From assembly GCF_900101595.1 (NCBI RefSeq), contig NZ_FMYY01000009.1:1-64000 (forward strand): a DNA stretch of 64,000 nucleotides. The letters are read 5' to 3'. The position numbers and the translations under genes are program-made. Positions within the stretch are counted from its first letter, which is position 1, and each line of letters starts with the position of its first letter. Origin of the DNA: Paenibacillus sp. cl123. Its GTDB lineage: Bacteria; Bacillota; Bacilli; Paenibacillales; NBRC-103111. Below, one piece after another: positions 18,216-25,786 of the stretch. The notes below the pieces were generated by a model that did no database searches, was not told the DNA's origin, and saw only the letters and a list, made by a program, of their open reading frames with translations.

Positions 18216-19745
18216 TCATTTCTTCTTCTGCGCGATAAAAGCGTCTACCTGCGCTTGCTTCTCGGCCAGCACCTTGTCGATCCCCGCCGTCTTCAGCTTG
18301 GCGAGAAATTCGGCATGCTTCTTCTCGGTATCGGCTCCATACATGCCGCTGTTGAAATTGGCCTTGTATTCGTTGATGATCGCCGCGCAGTTGGCAATCT
18401 CGGTCTTGACCTTGTCGGGACTGAAGTTGAATCCGTACAGCCGGGATACGGTCGCCGTTTCGTTGAGTTCCTTGGTCTTCTCCCACACATCGTCCGGCTG
18501 CGTACCCACGACATAGGAGTTGAACTGGTTGCCGAACATCCAGCCTGGAGCGGGGCCATACTTAGCGCCTGGCAGCGACTCGATCCGGTTGTCGCCGACC
18601 TTCTTGTAATCCACGCCTTCGATGCCCCAAACCATCAGATTATAAAGCTCCTTGTCCGTATTCATCAGCTCCAGGAACATCAGGGCGCGCTCCGGGTTTT
18701 TGGAGGTCGAGGAAACGGCGGTCATCGTTGCGATCGCATTGGGCGTAGTGAGCATCGGCTTGCCGAACGGGATGACGTACTGATCGCTCTTATACGTGGT
18801 CTTGACGCTCTGCTCAATGCCCGGCATCAAGGTTGCCAGGGGCGAGGCCGCATACTTGGAGGTGTCGAAGGTAGGCCGGGTCAGCGCGTCCTTGGCGATG
18901 AGCCCTTTCTCCATCAACATCTTATTAGTCATAATAAAATCCTTGAATTCAGGCGTATCGTATTCATTGAATACTTTCGGGCTCGCCTCTGTCGACTTGG
19001 CAACTCCCGGCACATCCGTGCCCCCGATCGTCTCCCATTCATAATACGGGTATAAATAACTGAACACTTGGTTTTTAATCTGGGCATTATACAGCTGATC
19101 CGTCTTGTCGGCCGGCTCTCCAGCCTTCACCTTCTCGAGAAACGGAGCTAAATCAGACAGCTTGGCAACTCCCTTGGGATCGAACCCGTACTTGTCGGCC
19201 AGCGGCTTGGACAAGTTAACACCGGCCTGGCGCGCAAATATCTGCTGATTGATGCTCGCATATATTTTGCCGTTCACCTTGGCCGCTTCCCAAATTTCCG
19301 GCTTGAACTGGGCATACGTTTTAGGGGCATATTTCGGCAGCAGCTCCGTAATATCCACGAAGGAGCCTTTCGCTGCATGATCATAATAATTCAAATAATT
19401 GGGCGACGTGAACGCAAGATCGAACTCTTCCTGCGCATTGACCATAATCGTCATCTTCTGTGTGTAATCGCCGTTATTTGGAATTTTGATGAATTCAACC
19501 GTCGCGTTGATCTTCTCCTTCACCAGCTTGCTGATCGCTTCGTACACGGTCTGATCGCCCGGCTTGGCCGCTCCATAGAAATAATATTTCAGCGTGACGG
19601 GCTTCAGTTCCTCCTTCTGTCCGGCGGCGCCGGAGGGTGCCGCCTGCTCCGTTCCGGTCTGCTGACAGCCCCCGAGCAGGACAGCCGACATGAGCGAAAG
19701 CAGCATGACCGCGCGAAAAGGCTTGTTTACCAGTTTGTTCGCCAT
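18216..19745 (-). CDS. Extracellular solute-binding lipoprotein of a sugar ABC transporter (LipO/family 1 type)
   Basis: A lipoprotein that delivers an oligosaccharide to the LplB/LplC-type permeases. The lipobox is LLGGC after a hydrophobic stretch AVMLLSLMSAVLLGG. The following low-complexity linker is rich in Gln, Gly, Ala and Pro. The mature domain carries PGDQTVYEAISKLVKEK early and ends in a Lys-rich tail. I use the ATG at 19745 (MANKLVNKPF), which gives a normal signal peptide; an upstream ATG at 19790 has no ribosome binding site. Promoter element C is about 80 bases upstream. The 509-residue length is usual for the family. Confidence 0.92.
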   Translation of the reverse strand: MANKLVNKPFRAVMLLSLMSAVLLGGCQQTGTEQAAPSGAAGQKEELKPVTLKYYFYGAAKPGDQTVYEAISKLVKEKINATVEFIKIPNNGDYTQKMTIMVNAQEEFDLAFTSPNYLNYYDHAAKGSFVDITELLPKYAPKTYAQFKPEIWEAAKVNGKIYASINQQIFARQAGVNLSKPLADKYGFDPKGVAKLSDLAPFLEKVKAGEPADKTDQLYNAQIKNQVFSYLYPYYEWETIGGTDVPGVAKSTEASPKVFNEYDTPEFKDFIMTNKMLMEKGLIAKDALTRPTFDTSKYAASPLATLMPGIEQSVKTTYKSDQYVIPFGKPMLTTPNAIATMTAVSSTSKNPERALMFLELMNTDKELYNLMVWGIEGVDYKKVGDNRIESLPGAKYGPAPGWMFGNQFNSYVVGTQPDDVWEKTKELNETATVSRLYGFNFSPDKVKTEIANCAAIINEYKANFNSGMYGADTEKKHAEFLAKLKTAGIDKVLAEKQAQVDAFIAQKKK

Positions 19746-19819
19746 TTGCTGTAAACCCCATTTCTCTGCATAATAAAGTGCCGTATCCATGAACCCGATC
19801 GGACCGCGGTTCAGGCAAT

Positions 19820-19886
19820 TTCAGTATACAACTGCAAAATCGCGGAAAAACACTGCAATATCGTCCGAACGGGCTTTAAATACGGC
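19820..19886 (-). promoter_or_regulatory. Regulated promoter element, copy C (before binding-protein gene)
   Basis: The -10 TATACT lies in TATACTGAA (19828-19820). GGACGATATTGCAGTGTT covers 19866-19849, and the distal half-site GCCGTATTTAAAG covers 19886-19874, 22 bases away. This copy has an extra repeat, CGATTTTGCAGT (19842-19831), 21 bases downstream of the middle one. It therefore carries three direct repeats running up to the -10 box. Confidence 0.72.
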
Positions 19887-20052
19887 TTCCGTCTGGCCAC
19901 CGGGCGTTTTCATAGCGACGGAGGCCGATATTGCAGCGTAGGCACAGGCAGCAGCTCCAGGGACAAACATGGGCAAGGAATTTCATAAGCTTTTTCTGCG
20001 CCATAAACCTACAGCATTTGTCGGTCTTTCTCTTGCGCTCAAGAAATGACCA

Positions 20053-20084
20053 AAGAAGACCAGAGCTCCCGCTCTGGTCTTCTT
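20053..20084. terminator. Hairpin downstream of sulfatase gene
   Basis: A perfect 14-base stem (AAGAAGACCAGAGC with its complement) and a four-base loop, just past the sulfatase stop codon. The arm sequence itself gives a T-rich end. The following bases are only moderately T-rich, so strength is uncertain. Confidence 0.6.
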
Positions 20085-20118
20085 CGTCATATTCCACCAT
20101 GGAGCTCCGGAGGCTCCT

Positions 20119-21489
20119 TCACTCATCTGCCAAATCCCTTGCCGTCAGCGCAAGCTGACCGACCGGCTCCTCAGGCACAGGCTCGATGACCGCTTTAGGC
20201 TCGCCGGCCTCGGCCATCCGGCGCAGCAGCCTTTCGCGCAGCGACTGCTTGATCTCGTTATGGGCCCTGCTGCCGATGAGGTTGTTCAGCTCCCATGGGT
20301 CAGCCTTCAGGTCATAGAGGAACTCCTCGGCGTACCGGCTGCTCCCGCTGTCGGCGATCGCATCCTTATCCGGCGCCGATACGCTGTATTTCCAGCGCTT
20401 CGTACGGATGGCGCGGCCAACCTGGGATTCGCTGATCTGCACGAATGCCTCCTGCGGCCAGTCCATCCGCTCCCGCCGCATGAGCGGCAGCAGCGAGCGG
20501 CCTTGCATAGCCGCGGGCACGGTCCCGCCCGCCGCCTCGATCAGCGTAGGAGGCAGATCAAGCAGGCTTACCAGCTCCGTGATCCGTCCGCCGCCTCGGA
20601 AGCATGGCCCCCATACTGCAGCCGGGATACGGATCGAGCTCTCGTGGCAGGAGCGCTTGTATTCACCGTTGCGCGTTTTGAAGTGACAGCCGTGATCGGA
20701 GGTAAACAGCACGATCGTGTCGTCCGCCAGATCCAGGCTGATCAACGCGTCCATAAGGCGGCCCAGCGCTTCGTCCAGCCGCTTCACCATCGCATAATAG
20801 CCAGGCAGCTGCCGCTGGGAGGTGCCCCCTAGCTCCGCCAGATCGGGCGGCGTCCACCGCGAGACGTACCGGTCCTCTTGCCCGCTCGGGGCCGGATAGT
20901 CGTCGCGTCTGTTCTGATGATGGGGCTCCAGGTAAGACAGGAACAGGAAAAACGGCTCTGCCTGCTCCCGCTGCCCGTCGATATAACGGATGGCCGCGTC
21001 GGTCAGCGCATCGACCCGGTAGCCGGGCAGCTTCACACGGCGATTCTCTCCGTCATACAGCACGGTATCATACGCATCCGACGTATGCTCCAGCGAATCG
21101 GCCGCCAGCCAGTACCGGTACCCGCCTCGCAGCGCTTCCGGCACCGGCTCGGTGCGGGTGGCCGCGAGATGCCATTTGCCTATATAGGCAGTATCGTAGC
21201 CAAGGTCGCCAAACTCGTGCGCCAATGTCCGGCATTCCGGCGGAAGCGGGATGCCGTTGCGGTAGCAGCCGATATCCGTCGCGTAACGGCCGGTCTGCAA
21301 GCTGGCTCTCGCCGGTCCGCAGACCGGCTGGCAGGTGAACATGTTATACAGATGAGTGCCCTCCAGCGCCCAACGGTCAAAATTCGGCGTCAAGCCAAGC
21401 GGATTGCCGTGCAGGCCTGTCGTATCCCAGCGCTGCTGGTCTGTGAAGAATACAATGACATTCGGCTTGCGTCGCTTCTCCTGGTTCAT
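20119..21489 (-). CDS. Sulfatase (Cys-type, alkaline-phosphatase superfamily)
   Basis: A 456-residue sulfatase. The N-terminal metal site is VIVFFTDQQRWD, and the modified-Cys motif CGPARASLQTG is at residues 57-67. The later FTSDHGCHF supplies further metal ligands. The motif has Ala where most C-type sulfatases have Ser (CxPSR). The Cys must be converted to formylglycine, and no maturation enzyme is seen in this window. No signal peptide is visible, so it acts in the cytoplasm on an imported sulfated sugar. It ends the binding-protein/permease operon (21558-24810), with a ribosome binding site GGGGGAGG. It makes a sulfated glycan the likely substrate of at least this transporter. Confidence 0.9.
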   Translation of the reverse strand: MNQEKRRKPNVIVFFTDQQRWDTTGLHGNPLGLTPNFDRWALEGTHLYNMFTCQPVCGPARASLQTGRYATDIGCYRNGIPLPPECRTLAHEFGDLGYDTAYIGKWHLAATRTEPVPEALRGGYRYWLAADSLEHTSDAYDTVLYDGENRRVKLPGYRVDALTDAAIRYIDGQREQAEPFFLFLSYLEPHHQNRRDDYPAPSGQEDRYVSRWTPPDLAELGGTSQRQLPGYYAMVKRLDEALGRLMDALISLDLADDTIVLFTSDHGCHFKTRNGEYKRSCHESSIRIPAAVWGPCFRGGGRITELVSLLDLPPTLIEAAGGTVPAAMQGRSLLPLMRRERMDWPQEAFVQISESQVGRAIRTKRWKYSVSAPDKDAIADSGSSRYAEEFLYDLKADPWELNNLIGSRAHNEIKQSLRERLLRRMAEAGEPKAVIEPVPEEPVGQLALTARDLADE

Positions 21490-21557
21490 AAGCTATATCC
21501 TCCCCCTCGATAAAAAGATGAAGAGGAGCCGCAGTCCCCACCGCGGCCCCTTTTTGC

Positions 21558-22418
21558 TTATCCCTTAATGCCGGTCGTCGCAATCCCCTCCACAAAATAC
21601 CGCTGGAAGAAGAAAAAGATAAGTACCGGCGGCAATACGGCCAGCACCGACATCGCCATAATCTGGTTCCATTCCACCGTGCCGCCCGTGGAATCGATCG
21701 TCATCCGCAGCGCCAGCGATACCGTATACTTCTTGACACTGTTGATGAAGATCAAGGAATTGAAGAAATCGTTCCACGTCCAGATGAACTGGAAGATTGC
21801 CGCCGAGAAGAGCGCCGGCTTGCACAGCGGCAGCAGGATGCGCGTCAGAATTGTAAGCGGATTGCAGCCGTCCATCACCGCCGATTCGTCCAGCTCTCGC
21901 GGCAGCCCGCGGAAAAATTGCACCATCATGAAGATAAAAAACGGATAACAAGCAAACAGCGCAGGCACGATAAACGGCCAGTAGCTGTCCAGCCAGCCCA
22001 GATCGCGGAAGATCAGGTATCGCGGGATAATGATCACCGCATGCGGCAGCATCAGCGTCGAGATCATCAGAGCAAACAGCGGACCCTTCAACGGAAACTG
22101 AAAGCGGGCAAACCCATAGGCCACGACTGCGCTGGAGACAACTGTAAAGACTACGGTCGGCACAACCATCAGCAGCGTATTGCCGAAGAACACCGCATAC
22201 GAATATTGACCCGTGCCCGTCCAGCCTTTGCCGTAGGCGTCCCAGACGAACCTCTCGGGCAGCAGGCCCAGCGAACCGAACAGGTCGGCATTCGTCTTGA
22301 AGGAGCTGAAAAACAGCCAGATCAGCGGATAAATCATCAGCAGACCGAAGAGGGCCAGCAGACCGTTTTTGATCAGCCGGGCGGCTAAAGGCGGCTCTTT
22401 CCCATAATTGGCAGACAT
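21558..22418 (-). CDS. Carbohydrate ABC transporter permease (MalG/UgpE type)
   Basis: A 286-residue membrane protein with about six membrane segments, starting from LLALFGLLMIYPLIWLFFSS. The EAA loop is ELDESAVMDGCNPLTILTRILLPLCKPALFS. Its ATG shares one base with the upstream permease stop (TGATG), so translation is coupled, and it has a GGGGGGAG ribosome binding site. A GC-rich hairpin lies between this gene and the sulfatase gene (about 21520-21552) and may lower sulfatase expression. No ATPase gene is nearby. Confidence 0.93.
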   Translation of the reverse strand: MSANYGKEPPLAARLIKNGLLALFGLLMIYPLIWLFFSSFKTNADLFGSLGLLPERFVWDAYGKGWTGTGQYSYAVFFGNTLLMVVPTVVFTVVSSAVVAYGFARFQFPLKGPLFALMISTLMLPHAVIIIPRYLIFRDLGWLDSYWPFIVPALFACYPFFIFMMVQFFRGLPRELDESAVMDGCNPLTILTRILLPLCKPALFSAAIFQFIWTWNDFFNSLIFINSVKKYTVSLALRMTIDSTGGTVEWNQIMAMSVLAVLPPVLIFFFFQRYFVEGIATTGIKG

Positions 22419-23311
22419 CAGCTTCTCCCCCCGTCTTCATAGTGGACCCACGACTTGGACGAGCGGAAAATAATCAGAGTCAGCATCAGAATAATAGCGA
22501 ACAGCACCCAGGACAAGGCTGACGCATACCCCATTTTGAGCGATTGGAACGCATCGTCGTAGATCTTAAGCCCGATCAAATAAGTCGACTTCATCGGACC
22601 TCCGTTGGTCACGACGAAGGCGGCCGTAAACTCCTGCAGCGCCCCGATCGTCTGCATGACCAGATTGAACAGAATGATCGGGGTCAGCATCGGCACGGTA
22701 ATCGAGGCAAACATCCTCAGCCTCCCTCCGCCATCGACCATCGCCGCTTCGTACAGATCCATCGGGATCTGCTTAAGGCCGGCCAGGAACAGCACCATTG
22801 AGGAGCCGAACTGCCAGACCACGAGAAAGCTGATCGTCCAGAGCGCGACGGACGGGCTGCCAAGCCAGTCCACGGCAGGAATATGGAGGAAGGACAGCGC
22901 CTGATTCACGATCCCTTCCCGCATAAACAGAAACCGCCACAGAATAGAAATCGCCACGCTGCCGCCGAGTATGGACGGCAAATAATAAACAGTGCGGTAC
23001 AAATTGATGAACTTGCCTTTCATATTCAAAATGAGCGCCACCAGCAAAGCAAACGCCAGCTTGGCCGGCACGGCGATCAGCGTGTAGACGAAGGTTGCGC
23101 GAAGCGAGGGAAAGAAGTCTTTATCCTCGGTAAAGATTTTCACGTAATTGGACAACCCCACGAATCTCGGTTCTCTCACGATCGAATAATCGGTAAACGA
23201 ATAATACAGCGATAAGATAAGCGGATAGAGCTGAAACCAGGCAAAGCCGATCAGCCAGGGTGAAATAAACAGCAGCCCCCATACGGCAGGGCGAATCGTT
23301 ATGCGCTTCAA
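22418..23311 (-). CDS. Carbohydrate ABC transporter permease (MalF/UgpA type)
   Basis: Six membrane segments, with GLLFISPWLIGFAWFQLYP at the start. The EAA loop is LYEAAMVDGGGRLRMFASITVPMLTPIIL. I prefer the TTG at 23311, preceded by AAGGAAGG at good spacing, over the GTG at 23341. It pairs with the downstream MalG-type permease and with the binding protein ending at 23473. Confidence 0.92.
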   Translation of the reverse strand: MKRITIRPAVWGLLFISPWLIGFAWFQLYPLILSLYYSFTDYSIVREPRFVGLSNYVKIFTEDKDFFPSLRATFVYTLIAVPAKLAFALLVALILNMKGKFINLYRTVYYLPSILGGSVAISILWRFLFMREGIVNQALSFLHIPAVDWLGSPSVALWTISFLVVWQFGSSMVLFLAGLKQIPMDLYEAAMVDGGGRLRMFASITVPMLTPIILFNLVMQTIGALQEFTAAFVVTNGGPMKSTYLIGLKIYDDAFQSLKMGYASALSWVLFAIILMLTLIIFRSSKSWVHYEDGGRS

Positions 23312-23368
23312 GATGATCCTTCCTTTCTGTCGCCACCGCACGCCTCGGCAGGGGGCCTTCGACTATGC

Positions 23369-23441
23369 CCGGCGTATAAACGCCGGCAAACGCCGGCTTC
23401 AGTGCCTGCCAAGCGAGGACGGCCGCTTGTGGGAAGCGGCC
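23369..23441. other. Two hairpins between binding-protein and permease genes
   Basis: One inverted repeat is CCGGCGT-ATAA-ACGCCGG (23369-23386). The other is GGCCGCTT-GTGGG-AAGCGGCC (23421-23441). Neither has a T-tract. Such stems between binding-protein and permease genes usually protect the upstream mRNA or give partial termination, so the binding protein is made in excess. Confidence 0.55.
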
Positions 23442-23472
23442 GGCAAGGCCGCGTTCCCCGGAAGCCAGGCTA

Positions 23473-24810
23473 TTATTTCGCTTTCAATTCCTTCAGCCTG
23501 CTGCTCAGCTCCTTCATAATCTCTGCCGCAGCCTGCTCAGCCGTCACCCTCTGGTAGATGAGCTTCTGCAGCGTATCCTTGACCAGCTGGGCCAGCTCCG
23601 TATTGGTGCTGATAATATTCGGGGCTATCGCCTTCGCTTTGTTGGCGTAGTCCAGCCCCTTCGTGATGTTCGGGTCCAACTTGCCCGCACCTTCCAGCGC
23701 CTGGCGGGCCGAAGCGGCAGCCGGGATGCCGCGCTGGGTTTCGAGCAGCAGGGCCGCCTCCTTGTCATTGGCCAGCCAGTTAACGAACTTGACGGCCTCC
23801 TCCGTGTTCGCCGACTTCTGATTAACCGCGAAGCCGGTTCCCGCGATAATCGGGTTGCCGGAGATCGGAGCGCCGGGCGCCATCGGGAAGGCGCTTACCC
23901 CCAGCTTGTTGCCGGGAACTGCTTGCCTATACTTGTCATAGCTCTGCACATAGTCGATCAGCAGGCCGATCTCGCCTTTGATCCACTTCGGATTCTGCTC
24001 CATCTTGCCGACGAAGGCCGAGCTGTCGCCAAACGGTTCGATGACGCCCGATTTATACAGCTCGGCGACATATTCGAGGCCCTTCTGCAGCTGTGCCGCG
24101 TCAAAGCCCGGCTCGAAGCTGTCCTCAATCCACCGTTTGCCGGTCAACTGGGCGACATACGGCTGCAGAATCAGCTTGTTCAGCACGTCGATATCGGCCG
24201 TCAGCAGATAAGCTTTGGCATCCTGGGCATGCACCTTCTTGCCCTCCTCCAGCAGCTTATCCCAGGTCCATACCGTATCGGCCGGGATACCGAATTTCTC
24301 CAGGAACGCGGGGTTATAGAAGGTGGTAGCGGCAAAAGCGCCGGACGGCATCATGACCATCTTATCTTTATAGGTAGCGAAATTTTGAATCACATCCGGG
24401 GCAAGTCCGGAGATATCCAGTCCCTTGGCCGTTTTCAAATCCAGCAGGAAATTGGTCATGTCATTATGCCACTCGTACGAATATTGCAGAATGTCAGGCG
24501 CCGTCCCTCCGGCAAACTGGGTCAGCAGCTTCTTGTAGAAGCCGTCGAAGCCCATATATTCAGCCTCAACCTTAACGTTAGGATGAAGCTTGGTGTAAGC
24601 ATCGATCGCCTTCAGTGTCGCCTGATGCCGTGCGTCATTGCCCCACCAGCTGAAGCGCAGCGTTACTTCCTTGGAAGCGGATTCATTTTTGCCTGCTTCG
24701 CTCGATCCCGCCGTATCGCCCGCGCCTCCCCCATTTCCGCAAGCGGTCAATGCCGTAGCGACGGCCAGAACTGCGGCCAGTAACGCTGTTCTTCTCTTCA
24801 TATGGATCAT
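23473..24810 (-). CDS. Extracellular solute-binding lipoprotein of a sugar ABC transporter (family 1)
   Basis: A 445-residue lipoprotein. The signal peptide MKRRTALLAAVLAVATALTAC is followed by a Gly/Ser/Glu linker. The mature part begins VTLRFSWWGNDARHQATLKAI, the classic start of family 1 sugar-binding proteins. It feeds the two permeases downstream. The start at 24810 has GGGGGA seven bases upstream; Met4 is an alternative. It is divergent from the response-regulator gene, so this two-component pair probably controls it. A candidate CcpA site lies in the shared control region. Confidence 0.92.
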   Translation of the reverse strand: MIHMKRRTALLAAVLAVATALTACGNGGGAGDTAGSSEAGKNESASKEVTLRFSWWGNDARHQATLKAIDAYTKLHPNVKVEAEYMGFDGFYKKLLTQFAGGTAPDILQYSYEWHNDMTNFLLDLKTAKGLDISGLAPDVIQNFATYKDKMVMMPSGAFAATTFYNPAFLEKFGIPADTVWTWDKLLEEGKKVHAQDAKAYLLTADIDVLNKLILQPYVAQLTGKRWIEDSFEPGFDAAQLQKGLEYVAELYKSGVIEPFGDSSAFVGKMEQNPKWIKGEIGLLIDYVQSYDKYRQAVPGNKLGVSAFPMAPGAPISGNPIIAGTGFAVNQKSANTEEAVKFVNWLANDKEAALLLETQRGIPAAASARQALEGAGKLDPNITKGLDYANKAKAIAPNIISTNTELAQLVKDTLQKLIYQRVTAEQAAAEIMKELSSRLKELKAK

Positions 24811-24856
24811 CGCTTTATCCCCCTCTGTCCTCGGCTGTTATGCCGGCTGTGCATTT

Positions 24857-24885
24857 ATCATAGCATTCCGCCATAGGGCTCAAAA
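24857..24885 (-). promoter_or_regulatory. Candidate promoter of the binding-protein/sulfatase operon
   Basis: On the minus strand, -35 TTTTGA (24885-24880) and -10 TATGAT (24862-24857) are 17 bases apart. The -35 box is weak, as expected for an activated promoter. Confidence 0.4.
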
Positions 24886-24898
24886 GAACCGCTCTTTT

Positions 24899-24913
24899 GG
24901 AAAGCGGTTTCAT
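24899..24913 (-). promoter_or_regulatory. Candidate catabolite-responsive (cre) site
   Basis: ATGAAACCGCTTTCC on the minus strand matches 14 of 15 positions of the CcpA site pattern WTGNAANCGNWNNCW. It lies just upstream of the candidate operon promoter and in the divergent region shared with the two-component genes. It would put sulfated-glycan uptake under glucose control. Confidence 0.45.
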
Positions 24914-25030
24914 TTTGTTGGCACTTTAGCGAAAAAGTATCATTACTTTGGATTTGGCGCAAATTGGCCGTTGCCGGCGGTAGGCTGGCGAATGTTTATT
25001 TGCTATACTGACGGGGAAAGGAGGGAGCCT

Positions 25031-25786
25031 ATGTTCAAGCTACTCGTTGTGGATGACGAGCATGACACACGGGATACGTTATGTCACTGCTTCCCGTGGG
25101 AATCCGTCGGCTTCATTATTGTGCAGCTGGCCAGCAACGGTTTGGAAGCGCTTCAGTATATGCTGGAGCAGCCGGTGGACGCCGTGCTCTGCGATATACG
25201 CATGCCCGGTATGACCGGCCTGGAGCTGTGCCGCAGTCTCTCCGAGCGACAGCTTCCCGTACGCGTCATCCTGCTTAGCGCATACCGCGAATTCGAATAC
25301 GCCCGTCAGGCCATGCAGTACGGCGTACGTCATTATATGGTCAAGCCGGCGACTTACAAGGACATGGTGGAGGTATTCTCGGAGCTGCGCCGGGAACTGG
25401 AGGACGCGGCAGCCCTGTCCGCCGCAGTATCAGCCAAGTCGGAAGCGGTTGCGCCTGCGGCTTTGGCGGAAGCGGAAGACCCGGTGATTGTCCGGATCAG
25501 CGCATATGTGAACGAGCATTACCAGACCGCTACCCTGCAGGAAGCAGCCGAGCTCGTCCATATGAATGCCAGCTATATCAGCTCGTATTACAAGAAAAAG
25601 ACCGGACGCAATTTCTCCGAGCTTGTGCTGGAAGCCCGCATGCGCAATGCGGCCCGGCTGCTGAAGCAGGGCCGGTTGAAAACGTACGAGATCAGCGAAC
25701 GGGTCGGCTATGTCAATCCGAAAAACTTCATCCGTTCCTTCAAGCAATACTTCGGCAAAACACCGGGGCAGTACAAGCATGAATAA
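25031..25786 (+). CDS. Two-component response regulator with AraC-type DNA-binding domain (YesN type)
   Basis: A 251-residue regulator. The receiver domain has the acidic pair Asp8-Asp9, phosphoacceptor Asp55 (CDIRMPG) and VKPA near residue 103. After a low-complexity Ala/Glu linker come the AraC-type helices (LQEAAELVHMNASYISSYY and TYEISERVGYVNPKNFIRSF), ending GKTPGQYKHE. At 251 residues it is shorter than many YesN proteins. The ATG at 25031 follows AAAGGAGGG. It overlaps the kinase gene by eight bases. Probable target: the divergent binding-protein/sulfatase operon. Confidence 0.93.
   Translation: MFKLLVVDDEHDTRDTLCHCFPWESVGFIIVQLASNGLEALQYMLEQPVDAVLCDIRMPGMTGLELCRSLSERQLPVRVILLSAYREFEYARQAMQYGVRHYMVKPATYKDMVEVFSELRRELEDAAALSAAVSAKSEAVAPAALAEAEDPVIVRISAYVNEHYQTATLQEAAELVHMNASYISSYYKKKTGRNFSELVLEARMRNAARLLKQGRLKTYEISERVGYVNPKNFIRSFKQYFGKTPGQYKHE

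Larger units (their letters stand above)
19746..20118. other. Gap between sulfatase and binding-protein genes
   Basis: This stretch contains element C (19820-19886) and a perfect hairpin (20053-20084). Between them (19890-20050) I see no gene or further signal. Confidence 0.6.
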
